A stretch of DNA of 64,000 nt from Lactarius indigo (Eukaryota > Basidiomycota > Agaricomycetes > Russulales > Russulaceae), in the NCBI GenBank assembly GCA_025766275.1, contig JAFKAC010000011.1, positions 1,116,001 to 1,180,000 on the forward strand, in the 5' to 3' direction. Made by a program: the position numbers and the translations under genes. Below the pieces are notes generated by a model, which was not told the origin of the DNA, made no database searches, and saw nothing but the letters and a program-made list of their open reading frames with translations. Below are positions 45,991 through 58,412 of this stretch, one piece after another (position 1 is the stretch's first letter; the number at the start of each line of letters is the position of its first letter).

Positions 45991-48900
45991 CGAATAAAAA
46001 AACCGGAAAATTTTTTGGGAACTCCCAAACACCGCGACCGACCGAGCGAACAAACAAGATGTCAACACAACAAACATCTTGGTAAGGAATTCCATCTACT
46101 AGATATGGTATTTCCAAAAATGGATAGATTGGGCGGGTACTCTCTGCCTTCGTCCTTCTCGCCAGCCAGTCCCGCCTGAGAGAATGGTCAATGTGAGCAC
46201 ATCGACGCTCTCTATCTGGATTACCTGGACTAGGTGTATCAGGGAAAACCAAAAACGAATTGTACCAACGCCGCTAATGCGTTCAATGGTCTGACCATGG
46301 CATTATTGCCCTTTTGCGCCGCAGCATCACAAGGACGTCCGGAACACAGTGGAACGCCGCCCCCGACAGGCATCTGGCCCAAAAACGCTGATGTCGGCAA
46401 TATTCTACAATACCATACCCATACCACGCCCAGAGACGAAAACCCTAGGACAAGTACGATCGCCTCTCCCAAATCCGCTTCTTGCGCCTCTGACCTGACT
46501 CGGTCACCGAGTCCCGTCCGAGCAGGCTCGGAGCAAGCATACGGGTCCCAACCAGTAGTATTCCGCCGCCTTATCTTCACACTCCCCCGTTCCCGGCTCG
46601 GTGACAAACTGGTCCAGTCTATTTGTCTCTTGCTAAGGTGGGGTTTGACAGCTTGACTCACTCCGGTGTATGCGGCTATAATTAGGGTGGAGCTGTCTCA
46701 CCCGTATCATATCATGTCATACCGTACATGATAACGACTCAAAGATTATCCAGACTCTAGTACTACTGGTTTTCGTTTCCTCTATTCTCCACTGAGGTGC
46801 TCAGGTGCGCAAATATGGATTATCGAGTCGGGTCTTTCCCCAGTGGTGTTCTGTAGTCCACATCCCGGGCTCGACGTCCGAGTAGTGGATCATCATAAAG
46901 TGTGCACAGGGTTTTTCAGGGCAAAGCAACTCTAGAGACACTGAATAATACGGCGGACACTGTAAGTTACTGTAACGGCGATGACGCGGTGATGGTGTCC
47001 TGGATATTGGCAATTCAGGGGTCCCCCGATTTTTTTTTCTCAAGCCCAGCTGCCAGTGCTCACAATACATAGCGCTCGCTCACGGTTGCCAGCTCGGAGA
47101 TCGGCCGGAGGGAACGTCCCACCGACTCCCACGTCTCGTCATGCACCGCTCATGGCAAAGCCGTGATCTTAGCGCTGATTGCTGTATCCCTTCTCTCTCT
47201 ACCCCCGCAATACTGTAAGTCATGATTGGCAGTGTTGCTACCCCCGATTTTCCTCCCCGATTTTGACGGGAAGCGCGCGGGAGACGGGGGCCTTACGCGA
47301 CCGACCAGCCAATCACCTTTCGACCAATACGAATCAGGTCCCGGAGCGGTGACCGCGGTTGTCCCGCTCAGAGCGCCTCGCATGGCTGGAATCTACCGGA
47401 GTCATAAGACAGATCGGGGCCGGGTCGAGTTGGGCATCCCGCGCGTGTCATTTTGTTCTTCTTCTGAGCCAGCATGGCGATCCGCACCTTTCGCCTTGAG
47501 CAAGAACAGTCTGTGGGTGTATTCGCTAGCCGTGAACGCGTGAACAATGGACCTACCATACGTAGCATATGATTGCTCGAATTAGAGTCGTGACTCGACC
47601 CGTTGTTCTAGAAACCCCTTCTTTTCTTGACCTACGTGGCCAAAACAAGGACGTGCGTGTAAGCCACTCACATGCGCACCTCAGTCTCTCGAACACTCTC
47701 GAAGGAACGAAGACAGGACGTCCGATGGCATGGCGCCAAGATTGGACGTCCGTGTTGATTTTCCTTTTTGTCTTCTATGGTTGCGGCTCCCCGCTTTTGG
47801 AGGAATGGATCCCTTTCCAGGGATTCGACTTTCCCATTTGACCTACCTATGTGATGGCGATCGTACCTTGGCACTGGCCGTTGCCTAGGCCAATGGAGCA
47901 GCTGCGGAACCGTGCTCAAATGCATTCTTTTTTCCCCCTGGATATCAGCTTGTCCTGGGCCCCCGTCCCCGCAATCCGGGCCAGCCCATGGAAAAATGCG
48001 GGGCTGTGCGGGGGGGCCTGGACGCCGCTCATCTCATTTTTTTTTTCCTGTGGCGTTGCTGTTCTCCTTTTTACCATTTATGCTAGGATTGATAGCACGA
48101 GGCCCCCGCGGCAAGAGCGGCTCGTACAGCCCCACATGTCAAATAAAGTGCAGTGACCGACGGGCGCTCGAGTGCTCTACTGCCTCGTTCGGGCAAAACA
48201 TACGGACGAAGCGCCGCGCAGCACACAGCACACTAGAGCACCGGGTATGTAAGAGAGAGCAAGGGCAGGGAAGGGGGAAAAAGTCCGAAAATAAATATAT
48301 TTGACGTATGATCTCGGCAAGCTGATGTGAGTGTGATCGCTGATACTTCCGGGCTCCAAAGGAACGCACGGCCCCCATGGATGATCGTTCCTCACCATCC
48401 CCCACCGGGCAGCTCGCAAGTGCAAGAAAACGAAATAACCGGTCGGTCCCTGGGGGATGAGTTTGCTGTGCTGGGTGCGTATTCACCATCCGTAGAGGCG
48501 TGTATGTGAGCATGCAACAATGCACGATACACGTGGACCTGAGCCTCCTGGCTACCGTCCATAGCGTACGCGGTTACACCACATGCAATGCCACCACACT
48601 GGTTGGAGCACCAAAACACGCGGAATATGACCCTTTCCATGGCTGGTCTTGGCCGCGGAAGTACCGCGAAGCCCTGTCGTGCGCTCGAGTGGAGTCCCTG
48701 GAGTCCTGAAGCTTCCCGGGGACTCGACTCGCGCGTCGTATCGGTACCACCGCAGTACGATTGTAGTGTGCTAGCTACATTAACGATCAAAAATTAATTG
48801 TATGAGGTCTCATTTATTATACTACTCGTATCATGACAGTGGAGCGAGACGGTTGTGGGGTATCAAGCGATCATTCTATCAATAGCAGTCCCGGGCCGGG

Positions 48901-50984
48901 AGCACCGCCTTCGGCGCCTTTGCCTCCGTCCTGGGCTACGACTCGGACTGGTACCAGCTTAGCGAGCGCAGCCCTAACTAGGCTGGCACGCTCGCACCTG
49001 CCCGAATGATTCCTCTTCGACCCGAAAAATGTCTCTGAATGTTCCGATCAAGCTCACCGATTCTTCTCGAGTCTGTTGGCAACTGTCAATGTCGCTACTG
49101 AGAACGCCGCTGATGTCAAGGTGGGGCTCCTAGGGCGTACTCGGCTTAGAAGGCATTCAAATGTGATAACACCAACTTCAGACTTTCATTGCTGTCTCAA
49201 CTCTCTGTGCAGCTTCGGCGAGTTGCTGTGGACCCTTCCTCTTCGTTCGCCGATTACACAGCCTTAAGGTCCTAGCGAGCGCCTCTTGCGTAATGCGACA
49301 CTGCCGTTTCAGACGCAAGTCCAGCTCAGACGCGCATTGCCTCCCTGCGCCTGCGCCTCCGAGAAAAAAAAGTCCATTCTCGTGAGACTGTCGCAGGTAA
49401 ACCGGTCTTTGTAACAAACTCGAATATTGCAATGTCCTTTGGTACGGAAAAAGGATAGATGAAACAGCAGTCCCGGAGTGGGGGTCCTAGCACATCGATA
49501 CGTAGCGAGGAACCAGGATGGGCCAGCAAGAAGCTTCTATACGTTTATGGTTCTAGAAGACTTAACGGCGCACGAACGGGACACCGCACTCGGACCAACT
49601 GAAAAAACTTTCACACCGATCCTGTCCTTCTTTCACCCGAACAACGCAGCTCTCGCCGATTACCGAACCCGCTGTGCTTGCCTGTCACCGCCGCCCGAAG
49701 TATACTGATTTGGAACACCATTTCTCTCCGATCTCGTCAGCGTCTCATCACCAACGAAAAAGTCCTTGGTTTCCCGAAGCTGCGGGAGACAAATCTACAG
49801 CGCCCAGATCAAAGGGGGCCGTACGGTGCATGAGTTTCCTTCTAGCCCGCGACGTTTCGGGAAAGAAAAAAAAAAGAACTAATTTCATAGAGGGCTCTTC
49901 GTGTCTGTGCTGTACTGAAATCTAGAAAACGCGCGCATTTTCGGCACAGCGGCATGTTGGCCCACGAGAGAACCCCCGATACCCGTTCCTGTCAGTTGAC
50001 AGAGACGGTGGCACCCCATTTTCTTTTCCTTCTCATTCTTTTCCCAGCTGATTGCTCATCTATGGGGTCTGGACTTGAATGAAGAGAAATTCCACATGTA
50101 AGTCGATCAAACAAGGATCTGATCTACCTCGGACTCGGACTCGGCACGCCGCACGTCACGTCTCATCTATCCTACCTAAGAACTTGCCCCAATGGTATCC
50201 TAGGATTCTTAGCACGAATCATTGGTCTGGGCTGATTACGCAGCTCGATAGAATAGACGGCCTGTGCCGCCATCCCGGAGTTCCTTGGCTTTGAATGACC
50301 AATGTGGGCTGTGCGCGTCTCCCTTCGGGAACTTTCCGGGCTTTGCAGGATCTGGCTTCTCTCTCTTAGAATGTCTGCGGGATGAGGGTAAGACGTCCTT
50401 TGTCACTATCATCTAAATTTTGTGTGCAAGGGCGGGGAGTAAAGATGGAGCGCTCCAACGTAGAGACGAATATCCAAGGACAGCCTGAATAAGCCATATT
50501 AGCCCCCGACCGGCAGACGTCTCTGGTTTCACCCCGCCACGCTGAACAGCAGTGTGTATTCAAATTGTCTTTGGTTTCACCTAGCGTCCTGCCCTTGCCT
50601 CCGCGTGCTCCTTGGAGGGGTTTCTTTCTCACTCGTCTCACGCCAAAAACGGTAGGTTTTATCTGATCTCGCTCTCTCGCGCTGTTGTGCCGACTCGACC
50701 CACGCCCTTGTGCGAGTCCTCTGCCCTAAAATGGGGGCGATCAATTCAATTGGACCATATGGAACACACATACACCAAGACAGATACCTGTTCGCTTCTT
50801 GATGCCCGAGTTGAGCGGCGGCCCAAGCCAGAATGGTTTTCCTTTTGGGGCCCCTTCTGTGTCGGGGGTTGCTCGTTCACACACCCGAACGCCGTATCCC
50901 TCTCTCCTAGGCCGATGGTTCCGTACGCGCACACCATTTGTGTCGGCACATTGGAGGGGGGGAAGATGCTGTGGTGGTTCCGGG
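45991..50984. other. 5 kb without a supported gene
   Basis: Scattered ORFs of up to 158 codons overlap on opposite strands and show no known motif. Composition is locally C/G-run-rich after 47.9 kb. No RNA gene, origin-like element or intact transposon was seen. Confidence 0.35.
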
Positions 50985-51295
50985 GGGAGACCCCGTTTTG
51001 CATAGCGTCCTTGGGATGGGGCCCTCCATCCCGGTGTCACACACCCCCTTCCCCTCAACGTGGTTCGTATATTGGTCGTCGGGACTAACCGTTACGCTTA
51101 GGCCCGATGTGGTTGCAGCCCAGGGATGTGGTACTGAGGGGGGGGGGACCGATTTTGCATAGCGTCATGGTGGGGCGCCGGGTCGGGGGGCCTTCTCCAT
51201 CACGGTGTCCCACCATGGTTCGTATTATTGGTCTCGAGACCAATGGTTGCGCTTTGACCCGATATTGTTGGCGCGCAGGGCTGAGGGTTTTTTGT
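50985..51295. repeat. Degenerate tandem repeat, two units of about 155 bp and a partial third upstream
   Basis: Both units contain the blocks GATTTTGCATAGCGTC (or CGTTTTGCATAGCGTC), ATC-CGGTGTC-CAC, TGGTTCGTAT-ATTGGTC and CGCTT-G-CCCGATGTTG-like stretches. The first begins near 50991 and the second near 51150. The preceding 80 bp (ACACCATTTGTGTCGGCAC) may be the end of a third unit. G-runs of 8-10 bp separate the units. Confidence 0.6.
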
Positions 51296-51829
51296 TTCTT
51301 TTAGCCAAGCTATGTTATGTCGGTAAGTTGCGCCTCCTCTGGTGGCGCTGCGCGCCAAAGCTAGTTGGTGACAGCGCGGCGCTTATATATTGACCTGCTG
51401 GCATGCCAATGCAGCACCAACTAACCCAGTATGCGTCGTGATTTGCTTATAGGCCCACATGGATCTCCATCAGTGTCGTTCGTTACGCCGAGTGATTCGC
51501 GGCTAGAGCGTCGGCTACCCCTGATATGCCAGGACAGGCATAGCCGAACTTGAAAGGCACCGACTGGTCCTTGTGATCCGCCGACTCGCAGCGTGGCGGC
51601 TCGGAGCTCTACGTATCGATAACTTTGATTTCTAGGTATCATCCACGATACAAAGAGGATCAGCATGTCTTTTGGTCATGAAGAAAGGCGCTATCATAAG
51701 TGTAGTACAAGGCGTAATGTGAAGTCCATATACATGCGTGCGTGTTGAGTGATATCGGAATCGTGTGGGTGACATCTGGCTCTAATCCAAGTCGTCGTGA
51801 ATCGTCGTTCCTCAGAATTTACCTTTCCT

Positions 51830-52995
51830 TCAAGTCAAAACATCGCACTGTCCCAACGCAACCCGGTCCTGCATTCTGAATTCTTTATATGCGGTGGACC
51901 ACCAGTCGACCGCCTCGGCGTGCACCCCACCGCGATCTTTGCGCGCCTTTTCGATCGCACGCTCGAGGCGCGCGCCTTCGACGATTTCTTTCCCGTCCTT
52001 TGGAAACGGCTTGGGCATCGTATAATGGACGATGCGCATCTCGTCGCGCAGCGCGTCCCACAGCGCGGGGCTCCTCTCGCGAATCGCGAGGTTCGCATTG
52101 TACACATACGGCAGGCGTACGGCATCGGCGCCGAAATACACGTTCAGGAACGCCTGCTCCGCCATGCGAGGGTTATAGCGCGCGTCAGCCATGCGCGCGT
52201 GCACGCTCTCGAACGTAGTGCTATTAGGGTGGAGCACGAGCACGCCCGCATTGAAGTGGAGCTTGAAGCCCGAGTTTCCATACACGTCCGGCACGGCTGC
52301 GAACGGGAAGGGGAGGTCGAAGAGCTCGTCAAAGTTGCGGCGCACGAGCGTGTCCGCGTCGAGGTAGACGACGCGCCGGATGCCCTGCACGTCTAGCGTC
52401 CAGAGGCGCAGCTTGGTGTACTGGTCGCCGAAGCGGTAGCCGATTCCCGCGCCGTTGTGCGGTGGCGGGATCTGCTCGACCTCGAGCGGCTCCCAACCCG
52501 CCGCGCGCAGGATGCAGAGCGCGCGGGCGGAGAGGCGGCCCGGGAGGTGGAAGAGGATGAGTCGGGCCGAGGTGCCCGCTTTTCGGAGGGAGTGTCCGAG
52601 CGTCGCGGCAGGGATGGTAAACAGGTCGTTGTAAACCGCAGTCACGACTGCGCGCGATCCCGGTTCTGACGCGTTTGAGATGGGTACCCACGATGCGAAC
52701 TGCGGTTTTCTGTAGCGCAGAAATTCTCTTCAGTCAGAGTCGCTCGTCTGCTACGATAGTAGAAACTCTGGCGGGGGTGGGGGGTTGGCTAAGACACGGA
52801 AGAAACAACTCACAGCATTTGAAAGTCGTCGAGGGGAGTTGGGGTCTGAGGGTGATACCATTTGTACAGAAGGACGAGGTTGAAAAACGTTGTCAATGCC
52901 AATCCCCGTAGTAGCCAAACCTCCTTTGAGTCTCGTTTGCGACTTGAGCCTCGCGAATTGGGTAGCGGTAACCCATTCCATTTGAGGGACAACAT
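51830..52995 (-). CDS. Type II membrane glycosyltransferase, family GT8 (glycogenin-like)
   Basis: Two exons, 52995-52814 and 52709-51830, give 353 residues; the intron is 104 bp (GTGAGT..CTACAG). Exon 1 encodes a short basic tail and one signal-anchor helix, LLRGLALTTFFNLVLLYKWY (about 29-48), so the catalytic part faces the Golgi/secretory lumen. Exon 2 carries the GT8 fold: AVVTAVYNDLFTIPAATLGH, YTKLRLWTLDVQGIRRVVYL, the metal-binding DxD motif as DADTLVRRNFDELFD (Asp178-Ala-Asp180), SGFKLHFNAGVLVLHPNSTT, AEQAFLNVYF and IVHYTMPKPFPKDGKE with the His of the GT8 HxxGxxKPW-like block. It uses a nucleotide sugar; the acceptor is unknown. A GT-rich repeat sits in the leader and a TTATATC element about 110 bp upstream. 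Confidence 0.87.
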
Positions 52996-53040
52996 GGGGC
53001 TGTCTATCGGTACTGGTAAAGGTGGCGAGCGATCCCTTGA

Positions 53041-53080
53041 GTGTATGCGTGTGCGTGTGCGGTGTGCGTGTGCGTGGGGT
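53041..53080. repeat. GT/GTGTGC-rich simple repeat in the GT8 gene leader
   Basis: Alternating GTGTGCGT-type units just upstream of the GT8 start codon. It falls in the probable 5' untranslated region or promoter and could vary in length between strains. Confidence 0.7.
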
Positions 53081-54019
53081 TGTGGGGCTTGGGGGTAGAG
53101 ATGCGATATAAGGTTCTGGAATCGAAGTCACCATCTTGTGTTTTATAACCAAACGGAGTAGGTATGGGCCGCAGCAAGTACAGCATACTGCCCTGCAAAG
53201 CCAAACTGGCAGCGTCAGTTCAGTACTCAAAAACGGCAAAAGCTACGATGGATTCCCCTAAGCTGACAAATGGCAAACGCGATCCCAAAGCCTAGCACAC
53301 ATTGTCCCGTTGTCAGGGTGAGTATGAGGGCATGTGTTCAGAGATTACGTCTGGGAAGCTTGCATACTCGCCAGCCCGGTTGACTTGTGATTACCATCTG
53401 TGGAAGATCTCCCTTTTGGAGTAAGCGCTTATACGCGATTGCTCCACCTCGGGACCTCGGCAATCGATTTCTGATGTTGCATCGTGTTTCGTCCTGCGCT
53501 TCGTGGCTGGCGCAATGTCTTGGCAAAGTCTTGAGCTCGAAAGAGATTCCCCCTAAGTACCCAAAAACCCTCTGCACCTGGTGCGTATGGATTTTTCCGA
53601 GAGGTAGATACACTCTCTAATGAGCGGCCATGCTGAGATATTTGCTCGGATATTTGGGTCTGACGCTATGCACCCACATGTTCATCATGACGTATTCGTG
53701 CCAACGAGAGTCTGTTGCTAGTGATCGTGGTCCCTGCTGTGCGAATGGCTACTGTTTATCAAAGTCAAAAGGACAAAGAAACATACACTACAGTAAGGAG
53801 CCAGATGCGCCCACCTTCCTTTTGTTTGCGTTATTCTCTATAGCCCGGGATCTTCTTTCTTGGTCGATCTTCTCTTTGTCTGCTTCTTTTCATTATCTTG
53901 TGACATGTGACCTATCGATCGTTCCCGTCCGCTCTATCCCGGATATATGTTCACAATGGCTTTGAATTGGGTTAAAAAGACCTGTGGATTAGAGTGACAC
54001 ATCTAAGGACCTCGTTGTG
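53081..54019. other. Intergenic region
   Basis: Contains the promoter of the GT8 gene at its left end and that of the 54020 gene at its right end (the genes are divergent). ORFs here are short and unrecognised. Confidence 0.4.
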
Positions 54020-55018
54020 ATGCATTTCTCTGATATTGCAATCCCCATTATGCAGGCATCAGTTTCTGTTCTCGCCTTATACTTCGCATTGCTACATCTC
54101 GAAATCCATCTTGTCACGATTGTGGAAACCACATCCAATCCAGGTGATGTCAACGAGCGGTACAGAGTCGTCGTCCCAAAAGATCATCCCAATCCATCGC
54201 ATGTATATGCGGAGTTTGTCGTGCGTTTGTCCGCCAATGGATTGATCCACGATTCTGACACCGAAGTTCAGGATGAGAGAGTAGATGTAGACAGTTCTAG
54301 GGGCGGACAAGGCACGACTACACCGTCTGCTGGCCTTGATGATGACGCTACTTCTGCGCTATCGGAGCTTACAGAGTTATCGGAATCGGGAGCGTCTAAA
54401 GGCGGCGAGGACTCTGAGGATGAGAGCGAAGAAGAAGTGAGTTCTGTCCCACGAATAATCCATCGACTTACATTCGCTTTCTCTCACAGGTCCCTCTCGC
54501 TGAGATACACAGATTGAGGAAGAGAACCTCATTGGGGTGGGTGGCACGCTTCTCAAGTTGTCTAGTCCACTCGCTGAAATGGACTGCAAAGAGCGTCTTC
54601 GCCTCATACACAAGCCCAACCTACTTCACCGGGGCCGTCACGGTTGGTCCCATACACCACATTTCAGACCATGGATAGAGTCGACGTGTACTCGCAGAAG
54701 GTGCGAGGTACCAAGGACGCAATGTACAGCGTCTTTGAGAGTATTGGTGATGCCGAAACTGTGACACCGCCGTTCCTTCCCAAGTACTTGGTCATCCCAT
54801 TTGACTTGTACATCCACCGGTGGAGCGGAGGGGTGCAGGCATGGATATTCAGCGCCAACGGATGGAGCGAGCTAAGGGCGGGAGACGCACACCCAGTGTT
54901 CTCTGATCGACGTTTTTTTATTCGTCGGTCTGAGCCGCCTCGGTGGTTGAAGTTGAGCACGTATTCGAGGGTTGAAAGGAGCACGGTGAGGTTTGCCGGA
55001 ATGAGGTACAGACCTTAG
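54020..55018 (+). CDS. Unrecognised 296-residue protein with acidic Ser/Glu-rich middle
   Basis: Three exons, 54020-54436, 54490-54536 and 54592-55018, join in frame over introns of 53 bp (GTGAGT..CACAG) and 55 bp (GTGGGT..CAAAG). The N-terminus has a hydrophobic stretch (ASVSVLALYFALLHLEIHLV, about 13-32) that may be a membrane anchor. Residues 80-140 are acidic and Ser-rich (LSELTELSESGASKGGEDSE). Exon 3 encodes SSPHTQAQPTSPGPSRLVPY, DVYSQKVRGTKDAMYSVFES, PKYLVIPFDLYIHRW and QAWIFSANGWSELRAG. No domain was identified. The stop lies only 34 bp before the arginyl-tRNA synthetase start, so the promoter of that gene must overlap this one, or this gene is not expressed as modelled. Confidence 0.45.
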
Positions 55019-55052
55019 CGTAAGGTTAGGGTGGACGGCCACTGGCATTGCT

Positions 55053-57195
55053 ATGTCGGAACGAGTCATCTTCTCAAAGATTATTTCTTCACTTTCTCGG
55101 CGCATCTCGCTGCGTCGCAGCACAGTTCATATCCCCCCTTTCCAGTGTCAACGCCGTCTGTTCAGCATAGTGTTTACCAGGCAAATGCCGTCCAAACTAC
55201 CATCGCTACCAGAGGTCCCCGGAGCGGACCCCACCCGCGCCGTGCTTGACTCTTTCAAAATCGCCATCGCGAAACGTGTCGCGGATGCGCTCCCTCCATT
55301 GACGCTCGAGCAGGTCTACCAGGGTGTTGACTATGGCAAGAAGGGCGTCGACTTTACAATCGCGCTCCCGCGCTTCCGTCTTCCTGGGAAGGTCGACGTG
55401 CTGGCCAAGACGGTCATCGACCAGGTGCGTGCCATTTGCGGTTCCCCCTCTACAACTATGCTCATGTTATCATCCACTAGTTCCAAGCGGACGACTTTGT
55501 CGAGTCCGTCACGCACGACAAGGCGTTCTTACATTTCATGTTGAAGACCCCCTCGCTTCTGCGCGCTGTACTGACGCAGGTGCACGAGCTCACATACGAC
55601 ACATCATCTGGTGCTCCTGAATACGGCACGAACACGTCTGGCGCGGGAAAGAAAGTCATCATTGAGTACTCGTCGCCAAACATTGCAAAAAGCTTCCACG
55701 TCGGCCATCTCCGCTCGACCATCATCGGTGCATTCTTGTCAAATCTATACAAGGCGTGTGGATGGGACGTCGTGTCAATGAATTACCTAGGAGACTGGGG
55801 CACGCAGGTTTGTTCCGATCTCTCTCCTCAGCGTATACGCATTCTCACTCCTTGCCAACCGCGATCAGTTCGGATTGATTGCTGTCGGATTCGAAAAGTA
55901 TGGATCGGACGAAGAGCTGCAAAAAGATGCGATCAAGCATCTGTTCGACGTCTACGTGAATATCAACAAAGATGCAGAGTCCGACCCGGGCGTGAAGACG
56001 GCAGCTGCCGCTTGGTTCAAGCGCATGGAAGAAGGCGATGAGGACGCGCTTAAGAATTGGCGCGTGTGGCGCGAGCTGTCCGTGAAGAAGTACGCGGAGG
56101 AGTATGACCGGCTAAATGTGCACTTTGACGTGTACACGGGCGAGAGCAAGGTCGGGAAGAAGTGGCAGGACCATGCATTGGACCGACTGAACGAGATGGG
56201 ACTGATCAGCGACGTGGAGGGCGCGAAGCTGGTCGACTTGGAAAAGTGGAAGCTCGGCAAGGCCGTCCTGCGAAAAAAAGGTGCGTCTGCCCGTCCCCCT
56301 CTGTGCATTCTCTCACACCAGGCTACGCTGCGCTCCAGACGGAACTTCTATCTACCTGACGCGCGATATCGGCGGAGCGATCGAGCGATACGAACAGCAC
56401 AAATTCGACAAGATGATCTACGTCATCTCTTCGCAGCAGGATCTGCACACAGCGCAGTTCATCAAGGTGCTGAACCTGATGGAGTTCCCTTGGGCGCCGA
56501 GCATCGAGCACGTCAACTATGGGCTCGTGCTTGGCATGAGCACGCGGAAAGGCACGGTCGTCTTCCTCGAGCAGATCATCCGCGAGGCGGCAAGCGTGAT
56601 GCACGACCAGATGAAGAAGAACCAAGAGAAGTACGCCGCGGTCGAGGATCCTGAGCAAACGAGCCTCGAGGTCGGCCTTGCCGCGATCAAGATCCAGGAC
56701 ATGGCCGCCAAGCGGTACGTGATTGCTTTCATTGCCCACCCCTGGTTTCTCACAAAACTCAGAATAAACAACTACACCTTCAACTGGGACCGCATGACGT
56801 CCTTCGAGGGCGACACGGGCCCGTACCTGCAATACGCGCACGTCCGGCTGACCTCGCTCACGCGCAAGAACCCCGAGCTGCTGCCGCTCCCACCGCCAGA
56901 GCAAATCGCGACGGAGACGCTGGGGGAGCACCCCGCCGCGCGCGAAATCGCGTTCCTGCTCGGGACGTACCCGGATGTCGTCCGCACCGCGCTGCGCACG
57001 CACGAGCCGAGCGGCGTCGTCACGTTTGCGTTCCGCCTCGCGCACGCGATCTCGAGCGCGTGGGAGACCGTCGTGGTCAAGGGCGAGGCGGACGTCGAGC
57101 GTGCGCGGGCGCGGATGTGGCTGTATTTGTGTGCGCGGGACGTGCTTGGTGCCGCGATGCGGTTGTTGAGCATCCGGCCGCTTGAGCGGATGTAA
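55053..57195 (+). CDS. Arginyl-tRNA synthetase (class I), probably dual-targeted
   Basis: Five exons, 55053-55424, 55481-55807, 55869-56280, 56339-56714 and 56763-57195, give 639 residues; introns are 48-61 bp. It charges tRNA-Arg with arginine. Visible features: [20 protein letters not shown] with the HIGH motif as HVGH (197-200), [30 protein letters not shown], the KMSKS equivalent [12 protein letters not shown] (437-442), [16 protein letters not shown] and an anticodon-binding domain ending [13 protein letters not shown], the usual C-terminus. Residues 1-44 are rich in Arg and Ser and poor in acids ([14 protein letters not shown]), a likely mitochondrial presequence; a second ATG at 55185 ([13 protein letters not shown]) would start the cytosolic form. 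Convergent with the VPS68 gene, 199 bp apart. Confidence 0.95.
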
Positions 57196-57394
57196 TTCAA
57201 AAACTTTGTCCCTTTGTATCACTATACGTTGCGCTCCGGTGTGGGACAAACAACAGACGAGAGGAGAAGAGAGGAAAGCCGAAATAGAATAATAGCAAGA
57301 GAGAGGTATTAGAGACTGGCAATCGAAACCCAAGCAGACATTCGACGGCAAGATTACAATAATACACTTGTTCCTACAAGTGAACCCCCCGGTC

Positions 57395-58095
57395 TCAAAT
57401 CGAAAGATTGTACTCGTACTCGCCGCTCCCGCTCTGGGCGATCCAAAGGACGATTGCAGATAGCATCAGAGACACGTTCTGTGCGACGTTGGCGTAGCCG
57501 TAGTACTGGTACTGGTCCGGATATCCAGGGATAACATACTTGAGCACCAGTAAGGCCTACGTGGGGGAGAAGGGGGGGGAGCACATGTCGTTAAATATCG
57601 CACAGAGAGGAGAATGATGGAAAGGGACATACGACACTGCCAGCTAACCCACCAGCCATGAGCGCAAAGCCGACGAAGAGGAAGAGGCGGGCGCGCCAGA
57701 CCGCGCTCGAATCGCCAAAGCCCTCGTCGCCACGCACACGGTCCTTATCGATCAGGTTGACGACGAGGATGCCGAGGAGAGAGCACAGGCCAGGGACCCA
57801 ATCTGCGAAGGTGACGTGCACGGGCACGGGGTAGTCTGCCTCGTCAAGCGGTGAGTGGGCGTGTGCGGAGAGGATTGCGGCGTCGAGGAAGGTCCATATT
57901 CCGAGCGAGAACTAGGAAACAAGGGATTGGGTATTAGGAAGGAGAAGGGTGAGGGTAGGGGGGGGGACTTACGAGTCCACCGGCAAGGTAGACGCCAAAT
58001 GTACGACGGTGCTTGGTTAGATTGAGCTTCTCGAGGAATGGGAATGGGTTTAGACAGACACGGCGAGGGTCGTAATCTGAGCGTGGAAGAGACAT
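57395..58095 (-). CDS. VPS68: VPS68/TMEM50 (UPF0220) family membrane protein
   Basis: Three exons, 58095-57973, 57911-57633 and 57556-57395, give 187 residues; introns are 61 and 76 bp. Four membrane segments are visible: FGVYLAGGLFSLGIWTFLDA, VTFADWVPGLCSLLGILVVN, ARLFLFVGFALMAGGLAGSV and the last, YANVAQNVSLMLSAIVLWIA. Family landmarks include NLID after helix 2 and the aromatic GYPDQYQYYGYANVAQN before helix 4. In yeast Vps68 acts at endosome/vacuole membranes in protein sorting. The length fits the family. The start was chosen at MSLPRSDYDPRR; the frame is open further upstream but looks like leader. Divergent from the F-box gene, 317 bp between starts. Confidence 0.88.
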
Positions 58096-58412
58096 TGCGG
58101 AGGAGTGGACTTTGGGGTGCGTCGTGTAAACGTCGAAGCGCAGCCTCTCCGGGGCCGAGTAACCGCTGCGCCGCAGCGTGGGAAGAAAATAGTCAATTAT
58201 TCGTCCACATTCTTCTACTTCTAGTGTAGCCAGTAAGTTACGCACAAGGGTGAACACCAACATTTGTCAGTTCAACTGTGACGGGTTCGTCTGTATGACC
58301 TATATGCACCAGTAACATCTACACTCCTTGAAGCAAACATTACTCTCAGCAATGGGCCCTAACCAGTGCGTATCAACGTCGCTGGTGTTGTTACTGGAGT
58401 AGAGCTGGGCTG

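Noticed and set aside
52329..52691. Overlapping frames opposite to or out of phase with the GT8 exon
   Set aside because: High-GC codon shadows; the GT8 frame has DxD and all family motifs.
56323..57351. 342-codon minus-strand ORF opposite arginyl-tRNA synthetase
   Set aside because: Arg/Leu/His-rich antisense shadow of the synthetase exons with no domain of its own.
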